A stretch of 64,000 bases of DNA from positions 1 to 64,000 of the forward strand of contig JAWLGK010000019.1 of assembly GCA_041685115.1 (NCBI GenBank), in the 5' to 3' direction. Shown here piece after piece: positions 38,274-46,827 of this stretch (positions are counted from its first letter, which is position 1; each line of letters opens with the position of its first letter). A program made the position numbers and the translations under genes. The notes beneath the pieces were generated by a model. The model searched no databases. It was not told the DNA's origin and was given only the letters and a program-made list of their open reading frames with translations. Source of the DNA: JALOAT01 sp041685115. Lineage in GTDB: Bacteria > Pseudomonadota > Gammaproteobacteria > Thiohalomonadales > Thiohalomonadaceae.

Positions 38274-41057
38274 TCATTTGAAAACGGTCGGGTCATCCTC
38301 CCGCAACTTCGCTTGCGCCGCGGAGAGCCGAGCCACCGGCACACGCGGGGCGGAGCACGATACGTAATCCAGTCCCAGGCGATGGCACAGGTGTATGGAG
38401 CGCGGGTGCCCGCCGTGTTCGCCGCAGATCCCCACCTGCAAATCCGGCCGCGTCTTGCGTCCGTCGTTGACGGTCATGGCCATGAGCTTGCCGATGCCGT
38501 TGTGGTCAAGGGCCTCGAAGGGGTTGTCGCGCAGGATGCCGCGGGCAATGTACTGGGGCAGGAACTTGTTCTCTGCATCCTCGCGGGAGAACGAGAAGGC
38601 GGCCTGGCTCAGGTCGTTGGTGCCGAAGGAGAAAAACTCGGCCACACATGCCATGCGCTCGGCGCGCAGGCAGGCCCGCACCGTTTCCACCATGGTGCCG
38701 AACTTGAACGACAATTCCAGGCTGTACTGGCTCTGTACCTGGTGCCGAACGTCATCCACCAGTTCCTTGATGATGTCCAGTTCCGCCGCGCTGATCACCT
38801 GTGGCACCATGATCTCCGGATGCACCTCGATGCCCTCGCGCTGACACTCCGCCGCGGCCTCCAGCACGCCCTGGATCTGCATGCGATAGATCTCCGGGTA
38901 GGTGATGCCGAGGCGTACGCCGCGATGGCCGAGCATGGGGTTCACTTCGGACAACACCCGCACCTTGGCGAGCATCCTTTCCTTCTTGGCGATGGCCTCG
39001 CCCACCAGGCTGACGTTGAACACGTCGAAGGGCGCCGGCATGTCCGTGTGACGTGCCCCAGGACGCAGCAGGCGCAAAGAACCCACCAATTCGCTCATGC
39101 CTTGCAGGTTCACTTGCAGGTTGCGCAGGTGCGCCAGTTCATCTGTGAGCTGTTCCGCGGTGGGCAGGAATTCGTGCATGGGCGGATCGAGCAGGCGCAC
39201 GGTCACCGGCAGCGGCGACATGACCTGGAAGATCTCCTTGAAGTCCGAACGCTGCATGGGCAGCAGGCGATCGAGGGCATCGCGCCGTTCCTCCAGGGTG
39301 TCCGCCAGGATCATGTCCACCACCACCGGCAGGCGCTCGACGGCATTGAACATGCGCTCGGTGCGGCACAGGCCGATGCCCACGGCGCCATAGCTGCGCG
39401 CCTTGCGCGAGGCGTCGGGCGTGTCGGCATTGGCCATCACGCGCAGGCGGGCGACCTCATCGGCCCAGCCGAGCAGCGTGCGCAGGTTGTCGGAGAACTC
39501 CGGCTCCACCGTGGGGATCTCGCCCACGTAAACGTGGCCAGTGGTGCCGTCGATGGTGATCACTTCACCTTCGTTAATGACGGCTTCGCCGATGGCCGCC
39601 ATGCGCGCCTTCACGTTTACCGCGATGCCCTCTGCGCCGGCCACGCAGGGCTTGCCCATGCCGCGCGCCACCACCGCCGCGTGGGACGTCTTCCCGCCGC
39701 GGCTGGTAAGCACGCCCTGGGCGGCGAAAAAGCCGTGAATGTCTTCGGGCTTGGTCTCTTCGCGCACCAGGATGACCTTCTGACCGGCCCGTCCGAGTAG
39801 TTCGGCGCGATCGGCGTCGAACACCGCCTTGCCTGCGGCCGCGCCGGGTGAGGCCGCGAGGCCCTGTGCCACCGGGGTGGCCTTGTGCGTGGGATCGAGG
39901 CCCGGATGCAGCAGTTGCTCCAGCAACTCCGGCTCGATGCGCAGCAACGCCCGTGAGCGATCGATGAGCCCCTCGTTGGTCATTTCAACGGAGGTGCGCA
40001 CCATGGCGGTGGCGTTCATCTTGCCGTTGCGGGTCTGCAGGCAATAGAGCACGTTTTTCTCGATGGTGTACTCGTAGTCCTGCACCTCCTTGTAGTGGCC
40101 TTCGAGCTTGTTGCGCAGCTCCACCAACTGACGGTACAGCTCGGGCATCTCCTCCTGCATGGCGGCGACCGGCTTCGGCGTACGGATACCGGCCACCACG
40201 TCTTCGCCCTGGGCGTTGACCAGGTACTCGCCGAACATCACGTTCTCGCCGGTGCCCGGGTCGCGGGTGAAGCCCACGCCAGTGGCGCAATCATTGCCCA
40301 TGTTGCCGAACACCATGGTCACCACGTTCACCGCCGTGCCGTTGGCCATGTCCGGTGTGATCTTGAATTCGCGCCGATAATCCACCGCGCGCTTGCCCAT
40401 CCAGGAGTTGAACACTGCACGGATGGCGTATTCCAGCTGTTCCATGGGCTCGGCCGGGAACGGTTTGCCGGTCTGTTCCTTTACCACCTGGAGGAACAGC
40501 TGCGAGATCTCCTTGAGGTCTTCCGCGGAGAGGCCGATGTCGGCCTTCACGCCGGCGCGGCGCTTCACCGCCTCGAAGTGTTCGTCGAAGTGTTCGTCGG
40601 CCACGCCGAGCGCCACCCTGCCAAACAACTGGATGAAGCGGCGGTAGGCATCGTAGCCGAAGCGTTCGTTGCCGGTCTGACGGATCAGACCCGCCAGGGT
40701 CTGGTCATTCAGGCCGAGGTTGAGGATGGTATCCATCATCCCCGGCATGGACATGGCGGAGCCGGAACGCACCGATACCAGCAGCGGATTGTCCGCGCCG
40801 CCGAAGGTCTTGCCGGTCTTCTTTTCCAGCGCGCCGACGTGGCTGCGCACCTCGTCCATAAGACCCTCGGGCAGCTGATGCGAGGGATTGTCGAGATAGG
40901 CCAGGCAGGCATCGGTGGTGATGACGAAACCCGGCGGCACGTTGATGCCGATCTGCGTCATCTCGCACAGGTTGGCGCCCTTGCCGCCCAGCAGCTGCTT
41001 GTTCTTACCGTCGCCCTCTTCGAAAGAAAAAATGTACTTGAGTTGCGCACGCGTCAT
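38274..41057 (-). CDS. ppdK: pyruvate, phosphate dikinase
   Basis: Interconverts PEP + AMP + PPi and pyruvate + ATP + Pi. The 927-residue protein has all three domains. The nucleotide-binding part shows LLGGKGANLCEM and SVRSGSAMSMPGMMDT. The swivel His459 is in GGKTSHAAVVARGMG. The PEP/pyruvate barrel has FGTNDLSQAAF and Cys878 in ICGEHGGHP. The start MTRAQLKYIFSFEEGDG at 41057 is family-typical; the frame stays open 468 codons upstream across pflB, but that is a shadow. It is divergent from pflB, suggesting control of PEP-pyruvate flux alongside formate formation. Confidence 0.95.
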   Translation of the reverse strand: MTRAQLKYIFSFEEGDGKNKQLLGGKGANLCEMTQIGINVPPGFVITTDACLAYLDNPSHQLPEGLMDEVRSHVGALEKKTGKTFGGADNPLLVSVRSGSAMSMPGMMDTILNLGLNDQTLAGLIRQTGNERFGYDAYRRFIQLFGRVALGVADEHFDEHFEAVKRRAGVKADIGLSAEDLKEISQLFLQVVKEQTGKPFPAEPMEQLEYAIRAVFNSWMGKRAVDYRREFKITPDMANGTAVNVVTMVFGNMGNDCATGVGFTRDPGTGENVMFGEYLVNAQGEDVVAGIRTPKPVAAMQEEMPELYRQLVELRNKLEGHYKEVQDYEYTIEKNVLYCLQTRNGKMNATAMVRTSVEMTNEGLIDRSRALLRIEPELLEQLLHPGLDPTHKATPVAQGLAASPGAAAGKAVFDADRAELLGRAGQKVILVREETKPEDIHGFFAAQGVLTSRGGKTSHAAVVARGMGKPCVAGAEGIAVNVKARMAAIGEAVINEGEVITIDGTTGHVYVGEIPTVEPEFSDNLRTLLGWADEVARLRVMANADTPDASRKARSYGAVGIGLCRTERMFNAVERLPVVVDMILADTLEERRDALDRLLPMQRSDFKEIFQVMSPLPVTVRLLDPPMHEFLPTAEQLTDELAHLRNLQVNLQGMSELVGSLRLLRPGARHTDMPAPFDVFNVSLVGEAIAKKERMLAKVRVLSEVNPMLGHRGVRLGITYPEIYRMQIQGVLEAAAECQREGIEVHPEIMVPQVISAAELDIIKELVDDVRHQVQSQYSLELSFKFGTMVETVRACLRAERMACVAEFFSFGTNDLSQAAFSFSREDAENKFLPQYIARGILRDNPFEALDHNGIGKLMAMTVNDGRKTRPDLQVGICGEHGGHPRSIHLCHRLGLDYVSCSAPRVPVARLSAAQAKLREDDPTVFK

Positions 41058-41354
41058 GGCCAAAGCCCCATGGGTCCGGTTCTCCGGTAAACATAGTTGA
41101 ACGGCTCCGCCGACAAGCCGTGCCAAAGGGGCTAAAAAGTAGGTATGGGCGCTGATGATCCAGCGGATTGCCATCACGGCGGCACCGGGCTCCGGTGAAT
41201 CGTAGATACACCTATGTTCGGGCGTGGCGGTGTATGAGAAACGAACCTGTACGCCGTCAGTCATTACGGGATAATGGAGGGCGCATGGCGGAACGGCGTG
41301 CGCCCGCAGGGAGGCCAACCCAGGCCTCGTTTTCATTTTTAGGGTTACAAAACC
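41058..41354. promoter_or_regulatory. ppdK-pflB divergent region with a terminator-like hairpin before pflB
   Basis: 297 nt without a gene. At 41311-41328 GAGGCC-AACCCA-GGCCTC forms a 6-bp stem followed by GTTTTCATTTTT (41329-41340), the form of an intrinsic terminator, ending 14 nt before the pflB ATG. GATAAT at 41270-41275 could be a -10, but its -35 is poor. No FNR box was recognised. The pflB ribosome site is weak (AGGG about 10 nt upstream). Confidence 0.5.
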
Positions 41355-43598
41355 ATGGATCGAAAAACTTCCGTACTCGAAGACATCTTCAAGACCCACC
41401 ACTGGCAGGATGATGTCGACGTCCGTGACTTCATCTTCCGCAACATGACGCCGTATTTGGGCGATGCAGATTTCCTGAGCGGCCCGACGGACAGCACCAA
41501 GGCGCTGTGGAAGCGCTGCCAGGATCTGCTCAAGCAGGAACGCGCCCATGGCGGGGTGCTGGACATCGACACCCACACCATTTCCACCATCACCAGCCAT
41601 GCCCCCGGCTACATCGACCGCGCGCAGGAGAAGATCGTCGGCCTGCAGACCGACGCACCCCTGAAGCGCGCCATCAAGCCCTTCGGCGGTTGGCGCGTCG
41701 CCGCGGAGGCCTGCAAGCAGGCCGGCTACGAGATCGACCCTGCGGTGGTCGACATGTGCCGCAAATACCGCAAGACCCACAACGACGGCGTATTCGACGC
41801 CTACACGAATGAACACAAGATGCTGCGCAAGAGCGGCATCATCACCGGCCTGCCGGACAACTATGCGCGCGGCCGCATCATCGGCGACTACCGCCGTCTC
41901 GCCCTGTATGGCGCCGACCGGCTCATCGAGGCCAAGAAGGCCGATCGCCGAGTCCTCACCGGCACCATGACCGAGGACCGTATCCGCCTGCGCGAGGAGA
42001 TCGCCGAGCAGATCAAGGCGCTGGAGATGGTGAAGGAGATGGCCGCCTCCTACGGCTTTGACGTGAGCCGTCCGGCGCAGAACGCCCGCGAGGCCATCCA
42101 GTGGACCTATTTCGCCTATCTCGCCGCCGTGAAGGAACAGGACGGTGCGGCCATGAGCCTCGGCAACGTGAGCTCGTTCTTCGACGTGTTCATCGAGCAT
42201 GACCTGGCCGAGGGCAGCCTTAGTGAGGTCGAGGCCCAGGAGCTCATCGACCACTTCGTGATGAAGCTGCGCCTGGTGCGCCACCTGCGCATGGAGGAGT
42301 ACAACCAGTTGTTCGCCGGCGATCCCACCTGGGTGACCGAGGCCATCGGCGGCATGTGGAGCAACGGCACCACCAAGGTCACCAAGACCAGCTTCCGCTT
42401 TTTGCAGACCCTCTACAACCTCGGGCCCGCGCCGGAGCCGAACCTCACTGTGCTGTGGCACCCGAACCTGCCGGAGGGTTTCAAGCGCTTCTGCGCCAAG
42501 GTGTCCATCGACACCTCATCGTTGCAGTACGAGAACGACGCGCTGATGAGTGCGGCGGGCGCCTGCGACGACTTCTGCATCGCCTGCTGCGTGTCCATGA
42601 TGGAGACCGGCAAGGAGATGCAGTTTTTCGGCGCGCGCTGCAACCTGGCCAAGACCCTGCTGCTCGCCCTCAATGAGGGTCGTGACGAGCTGACCGGCGA
42701 TCTCATCGTGCCGGATATCGCGCCGCTGCCGGAGGGGCCGCTGAACTACGACGAGGTGCGCAGCCGCTTCGAGAAGTGTGTGGCGTTCGTGGCCGGGGCC
42801 TATGTGAACACCATGAACGTGATTCACTACATGCACGACAAGTATTACTACGAGCGTGCCATGCTGGCGTTCATGGACAGTGAGATCAAACGCAACATGG
42901 CCTTCGGCGTCGCCGGCCTCAGTGTGACCGCCGACTCCCTGTCGGCCATCAAGCACGCCAAGGTCACCCCGGTGCGCAACGAGCAGGGCCTTACTACCGA
43001 CTTCCACATCGAAGGGGATTATCCGAAGTTCGGCAACGATGACGAACGCGTGGATGGCATCGCCGTGGACCTGGTGCAGCGCTTCAATGCGGAGCTTGGC
43101 AAGCACGTGATCTACCGCAAGGCGACGCCCACGCTCTCGGTGCTCACCATCACCTCCAATGTGGTGTACGGCAAGAAGACCGGCGCCACGCCGGACGGCC
43201 GCAAGCTGGGCGAGCCCTTCGCGCCCGGTGCGAACCCCATGCACGGGCGTGACACCTCGGGCGCCATCGCCTCGCTCAATTCCGTGGCGAAGCTCAATTA
43301 CTTCGACGCGCGGGACGGTATTTCCAATACCTTCTCCATCGTGCCGAAGTCGTTGGGCGAGACCGAGGACGATCGCGTGGACAACATGACCGCCCTACTG
43401 GACGGCTATTTCACCAAGCAGGCCCATCACCTCAACGTGAACGTGTTCGATCGCGACACCCTGCTGCGCGCCATGGAGCACCCGGAGGAGTATCCGCAGC
43501 TCACCATCCGCGTGTCGGGCTACGCGGTGAACTTCACCCGCCTCAGCCGCCAGCACCAGCAGGAGGTCATCGCCCGTACTTTCCACACGAACCTGTAA
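41355..43598 (+). CDS. pflB: formate C-acetyltransferase (pyruvate formate-lyase)
   Basis: A 747-residue glycyl-radical enzyme that converts pyruvate + CoA to acetyl-CoA + formate without oxygen. The catalytic pair Cys411-Cys412 is in IACCVSMME, and the radical Gly722 is in RVSGYAVNFTRL. Both agree with true pyruvate formate-lyases rather than glycerol or choline lyases. The pflA gene follows after one base. Divergence from ppdK and closeness to formate dehydrogenase-N form a pyruvate-to-formate module. No FocA formate channel is in the window. Confidence 0.95.
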   Translation: MDRKTSVLEDIFKTHHWQDDVDVRDFIFRNMTPYLGDADFLSGPTDSTKALWKRCQDLLKQERAHGGVLDIDTHTISTITSHAPGYIDRAQEKIVGLQTDAPLKRAIKPFGGWRVAAEACKQAGYEIDPAVVDMCRKYRKTHNDGVFDAYTNEHKMLRKSGIITGLPDNYARGRIIGDYRRLALYGADRLIEAKKADRRVLTGTMTEDRIRLREEIAEQIKALEMVKEMAASYGFDVSRPAQNAREAIQWTYFAYLAAVKEQDGAAMSLGNVSSFFDVFIEHDLAEGSLSEVEAQELIDHFVMKLRLVRHLRMEEYNQLFAGDPTWVTEAIGGMWSNGTTKVTKTSFRFLQTLYNLGPAPEPNLTVLWHPNLPEGFKRFCAKVSIDTSSLQYENDALMSAAGACDDFCIACCVSMMETGKEMQFFGARCNLAKTLLLALNEGRDELTGDLIVPDIAPLPEGPLNYDEVRSRFEKCVAFVAGAYVNTMNVIHYMHDKYYYERAMLAFMDSEIKRNMAFGVAGLSVTADSLSAIKHAKVTPVRNEQGLTTDFHIEGDYPKFGNDDERVDGIAVDLVQRFNAELGKHVIYRKATPTLSVLTITSNVVYGKKTGATPDGRKLGEPFAPGANPMHGRDTSGAIASLNSVAKLNYFDARDGISNTFSIVPKSLGETEDDRVDNMTALLDGYFTKQAHHLNVNVFDRDTLLRAMEHPEEYPQLTIRVSGYAVNFTRLSRQHQQEVIARTFHTNL

Positions 43599-43599
43599 C

Positions 43600-44331
43600 G
43601 TGCTCCGGGTCCATTCCATCGAAACCTTCGGGGCCAATGAAGGCCCCGGGATCCGCCTGGTGGTGTTCTTGCAGGGCTGCCCGTTGCAGTGCCTGTACTG
43701 CCACAACCCGGATACGCAGCCGTGCGATCCGGCCATGGGCAGGCTGTACAGCAACGAGCAGATCCTGGAGCTGCTGGAAAAGGAACGGCCGTACTTCGTC
43801 CGCAAGGGCGGGCTCACCGTGTCAGGCGGTGAGCCCACCTTGCAGGCGCCGGGCCTGCTGGAGCTGTTTCCCCTGGTGCACGAGCGCGGCTTTCACACGG
43901 CCATCGACACCAACGGGGTGATCTACAACCCGCAGGTGAACGCGCTCTATGACATGACGGACCTGATCATCCTCGACGTGAAGCACATCGATGATGCCTG
44001 GCACCGCAAGCTCACGGGCGGCACCAATCACGGGGTGCTGCGCAACGCAGAGTATCGGGAGAGATCGGGCAAGCCCATGTGGCTGCGCTATGTGCTGGTG
44101 CCGGGCTGGACCGATCAGCCGGAGTTCCTGGAACAATGGGCGCAGCACTTTGCGGGCTACACGACCGTCGAGCGGGTGGAGATCCTTCCCTACCACACCC
44201 TCGGGGTGCACAAGTATGCGGCCCTTGGCCGGCCCTACGGGCTGGAAGGCGTGGCGCAGCCTTCACGCCACCGCATCGAGCAGGCCCGCCAAATCTTCGC
44301 TGCTCACCTCTCCAATGTGATCGTCGCCTGA
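43600..44331 (+). CDS. pflA: pyruvate formate-lyase-activating enzyme
   Basis: A 243-residue radical-SAM enzyme that abstracts hydrogen from the PflB glycine. The cluster motif is GCPLQCLYCHNPDT (CxxxCxxC). The SAM-binding GGE is in TVSGGEPTLQ. ETFGANEGPGIRLVVFLQG is the family N-terminus. It begins with GTG at 43600, directly after the pflB TAA, so it is co-translated. A hairpin at 44361-44380 ends the region. Confidence 0.95.
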   Translation: MLRVHSIETFGANEGPGIRLVVFLQGCPLQCLYCHNPDTQPCDPAMGRLYSNEQILELLEKERPYFVRKGGLTVSGGEPTLQAPGLLELFPLVHERGFHTAIDTNGVIYNPQVNALYDMTDLIILDVKHIDDAWHRKLTGGTNHGVLRNAEYRERSGKPMWLRYVLVPGWTDQPEFLEQWAQHFAGYTTVERVEILPYHTLGVHKYAALGRPYGLEGVAQPSRHRIEQARQIFAAHLSNVIVA

Positions 44332-44360
44332 TAGGTGCCATGCTGCGGGCCTGGGAACGG

Positions 44361-44380
44361 ACCCCGGCTTTCGCCGGGGT
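44361..44380. terminator. REP-like hairpin between convergent pflA and tsdA
   Basis: ACCCCGGC (44361-44368) pairs perfectly with GCCGGGGT (44373-44380) around loop TTTC. This palindrome type is dispersed in many proteobacteria. Here it sits between two convergent genes, where it may end both transcripts. Confidence 0.6.
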
Positions 44381-44408
44381 GACGGTCTCTGCGCGACACC
44401 GCAAAAGA

Positions 44409-45326
44409 TTACTGCCCGGTGCCCTTGCCGAGCGTGTGCCCGTGCACGTGGTCGCCGTAGGTGCAGTTCTCGTCGTGGTAGACCTTGTCGGTCTCGGCGA
44501 TGGTGTTGAGCGCGCGCGGGTCCGCGGGGCGTTCCTGGGAGTTGATGTAGCGCGCCACATCCCAGGCGTCCTGGTCGGACAGGGTGTTGGGCTTGCCGAG
44601 CGGCATGTTGGCCTTGATGAAGCCGGCCGCGGTGTTGATGCGGTGCATGCCCGCCCCCCAGTTGTAGGAATCCTTGCCCCACAACGGCGGGAACACGTAC
44701 TGGCCATTGGCGCCCTTCTGGCCCAGACCGTCGGCACCGTGACACACCGCGCACTGGGCCTCGTACACCGCACGGCCGCGCTGGGCGTCCGGTTGCTTGG
44801 CGGGCTTGGCCAGTGACGGATAGCCGCGGCCGGGCAGGGCCACGCCCACCGGCGCACCGGTGGAAAGCCAATGGTGGTAGCTCAGCAGTGCGGTCAGTTC
44901 CTTGCTGCCCGCAGGCGGCGGCGTGCCGTTCATGGAAAACATGAAGCAGCCCTGGATGCGCTCTTCCATGGTGTCCACGCGGTCGGTCTTTTTGCGGTAG
45001 GCCGGATACATGGTGTAGGCACCCCACAGCGGCGCCGAATCGGGCTTGCGGCCCTGGTCCAGGTGGCAGTTCACGCAGCGCATGCCGTTGTTGGTGTACT
45101 TGCCGCGCAGCTGGTCCGTGTTCATGAACAGGTCACGGCCATAGCGCACCATGTCGCCGAACGGTCCTTTGGGAAGCTGTTCGTCGGACGGTGGCGTGAA
45201 GGTGCTCGGGCCGCTTTGCGAGGCGGGCAGCTCCACCTGGTAGTCGGCGGGCTTGGGCGCGGCGTGGAGCTGAAAACTCGTCAGCGACAACCCGATCAAC
45301 AAGGTCTTGAGAAATTGTTTTTTCAT
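44409..45326 (-). CDS. tsdA: thiosulfate dehydrogenase-like diheme cytochrome c
   Basis: A 305-residue periplasmic diheme cytochrome with a Sec signal (KTLLIGLSLTSFQLHA-A). Haem sites are CVNCH (84-88) and CAVCH (192-196). Cys127 in ERIQGCFMFSMNG lies where TsdA enzymes have the unusual axial cysteine of the active-site haem. The N-terminal half is SoxA-like and the C-terminal half a class I cytochrome c. It would oxidise thiosulfate to tetrathionate or run in reverse. It starts 11 nt after the c4-type gene, so the two form a tsdBA operon. ATG 45326 is preceded by GAGGAG. A plain SoxA-related cytochrome is the alternative. Confidence 0.82.
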   Translation of the reverse strand: MKKQFLKTLLIGLSLTSFQLHAAPKPADYQVELPASQSGPSTFTPPSDEQLPKGPFGDMVRYGRDLFMNTDQLRGKYTNNGMRCVNCHLDQGRKPDSAPLWGAYTMYPAYRKKTDRVDTMEERIQGCFMFSMNGTPPPAGSKELTALLSYHHWLSTGAPVGVALPGRGYPSLAKPAKQPDAQRGRAVYEAQCAVCHGADGLGQKGANGQYVFPPLWGKDSYNWGAGMHRINTAAGFIKANMPLGKPNTLSDQDAWDVARYINSQERPADPRALNTIAETDKVYHDENCTYGDHVHGHTLGKGTGQ

Positions 45327-45337
45327 GGCATGGCTCC

Positions 45338-45964
45338 TCACAGCTTCAGGCTGGCCAGGTAGGCGGCGACCGCCTGGGTCTCGTCGGCGGTAAGGCGATC
45401 GGACACGGCCTTCATGAGGCCCACGGCGTCGTTGTGGCGGCCGCCGTTTTTCCACTGCTCGATCTGCTGCGCGATGTAGCCGGCGTGCTGGCCGGCGATG
45501 GCGGGGAAGGCGCCGATGCCGCGCCCCTCGGGGCCATGACAGCTGAAGCAGGCGGGGATGTCGCGCGCCCACAGGCCCTGGTTGGCGATGCGCTCGCCGA
45601 GCGCCAGTGCAGCAGGCTCGGCGCTCACGGCAGGCATCTGCGGGCGCTGTTTGCTGTAGTACTCCGTGACGGCCTTCAGTTCCGCGTCACTGAGCCCCTG
45701 CGCCACGGGTGTCATCACCGGCGAGTGACGCGCGCCGTTCTTGTTGTCCAGCAGCTGCTTGCGCAGGTAGGCGGCGTCCATGCCGCCGAGGCGCGGGAAA
45801 TTCGCCGCGGCGCCGCCGGCGCCGTCGATGCCATGGCAGGCGATGCAGGCGGTCGCACCGGCGGCGGTGCCTTGGGTGACGATGGCGAGGCCTTGTTCGT
45901 CGGACGCATGGGCGCCGACGGCGCCGCACATGGCGAGCGCCAGGGCGAGGTTTCGTAAAGGCAT
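45338..45964 (-). CDS. tsdB: diheme cytochrome c4-type electron carrier (TsdB-like)
   Basis: 208 residues with a Sec signal (MPLRNLALALAMCGAVGAHA) and two cytochrome c domains, haem motifs CIACH (40-44) and CFSCH (139-143). The two-domain c4 layout and its position directly upstream of the tsdA-like gene match TsdB, which takes electrons from TsdA and passes them toward terminal oxidases. GGAG lies 8 nt before the start. It could also be a general cytochrome c4; the operon context favours TsdB. Confidence 0.78.
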   Translation of the reverse strand: MPLRNLALALAMCGAVGAHASDEQGLAIVTQGTAAGATACIACHGIDGAGGAAANFPRLGGMDAAYLRKQLLDNKNGARHSPVMTPVAQGLSDAELKAVTEYYSKQRPQMPAVSAEPAALALGERIANQGLWARDIPACFSCHGPEGRGIGAFPAIAGQHAGYIAQQIEQWKNGGRHNDAVGLMKAVSDRLTADETQAVAAYLASLKL

Positions 45965-46029
45965 GGGAATGACTCCGGGACTTGCAGTGAGATGAAACGA
46001 AAGCGGTTAAACGGGAGACGGGAAGCGCT

Positions 46030-46722
46030 TCACGCCTCGCGCGTGAACATGAGGTCCCACACGCCATGGCCGAGCCGATGCCCGCGACGCTCGAACTTGG
46101 TGAGCACGCGGTAATCGGGCCGGGGGACGAAATCGTCGCTGGTCGACAGGTTGCGGTAACCGGGCGCACCACGCATGACCTCGAGCATGTGCCCGGCGTA
46201 GTTCTCCCAGTCCGTCGCCATGTGGAAGCGACCGCCAATCTTGAGCTTGCGGCGCACCAGCTCCGCGAAGGCGGGCTGAACGATGCGACGCTTGTGATGA
46301 CGCGTCTTGTGCCAGGGGTCCGGGAAGAACAGCAGCACGGCATCCAGGGCGTCGTCCGGGATCTGCCGGGTCAACACCTCCACCGCGTCCGTGCACATGA
46401 CACGCACGTTGGTAAGCCCTTTTTCGCCCACTTGCATGAGCAGGCGACCGACGCCGGGCCGATGCACTTCGATGCCCAGGTAATCGGTGTCGGGATGGCG
46501 CTCGGCGAGCGCGGCCAGGTTGGCGCCGTCGCCGAAACCGATCTCCAGCACGCGCGGCGCGGTGCGCCCGAACAGGCTATCGAGATCCAGCACCTCCTCA
46601 CCTGGCTCCACGCCGAAACGCGGCCAGAGCTCGGTAAGCGCGCGTTCCTGTGCGATGGTGATCCGTCCTTGGCGGCGAACGAAACTGCGCACGGCGCGCA
46701 GCGGCAGCGCTTCGGAATTCAA
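46030..46722 (-). CDS. trmB: tRNA (guanine(46)-N7)-methyltransferase
   Basis: Methylates G46 in the tRNA variable loop with SAM. The 230-residue protein shows RSFVRRQGRIT near the N-terminus, SAM motif VLEIGFGDGANLAALAE near residue 60, the catalytic region LFFPDPWHKTRHHKRRIV, and the C-terminal YRVLTKFERRGHRLGHGVWDL. The first codon appears to be TTG at 46722, since no in-frame ATG lies before the conserved region. It is separated from tsdB by 65 nt and from corA by 105 nt. Confidence 0.94.
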   Translation of the reverse strand: MNSEALPLRAVRSFVRRQGRITIAQERALTELWPRFGVEPGEEVLDLDSLFGRTAPRVLEIGFGDGANLAALAERHPDTDYLGIEVHRPGVGRLLMQVGEKGLTNVRVMCTDAVEVLTRQIPDDALDAVLLFFPDPWHKTRHHKRRIVQPAFAELVRRKLKIGGRFHMATDWENYAGHMLEVMRGAPGYRNLSTSDDFVPRPDYRVLTKFERRGHRLGHGVWDLMFTREA

Positions 46723-46827
46723 GGCGAGAAGGGTCCTGTGTTGAGTGGTCGGGGATTGTAAGTCATGTAAGGAAATTCCGCACCCTGCCCGGTGGGATAT
46801 GGCCGGTCCGCGGTTGAGGTCGGCGTG

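Noticed and set aside
41058..41354. FNR box upstream of pflB
   Set aside because: No TTGAT-N4-ATCAA-like sequence with acceptable match was found by eye. Regulation by another factor remains possible.
41058..42461. 468-codon upstream extension of ppdK
   Set aside because: The extension runs antisense through pflB. The known PPDK N-terminus (TRAQLKYIFSFEEGDG) begins at 41057.
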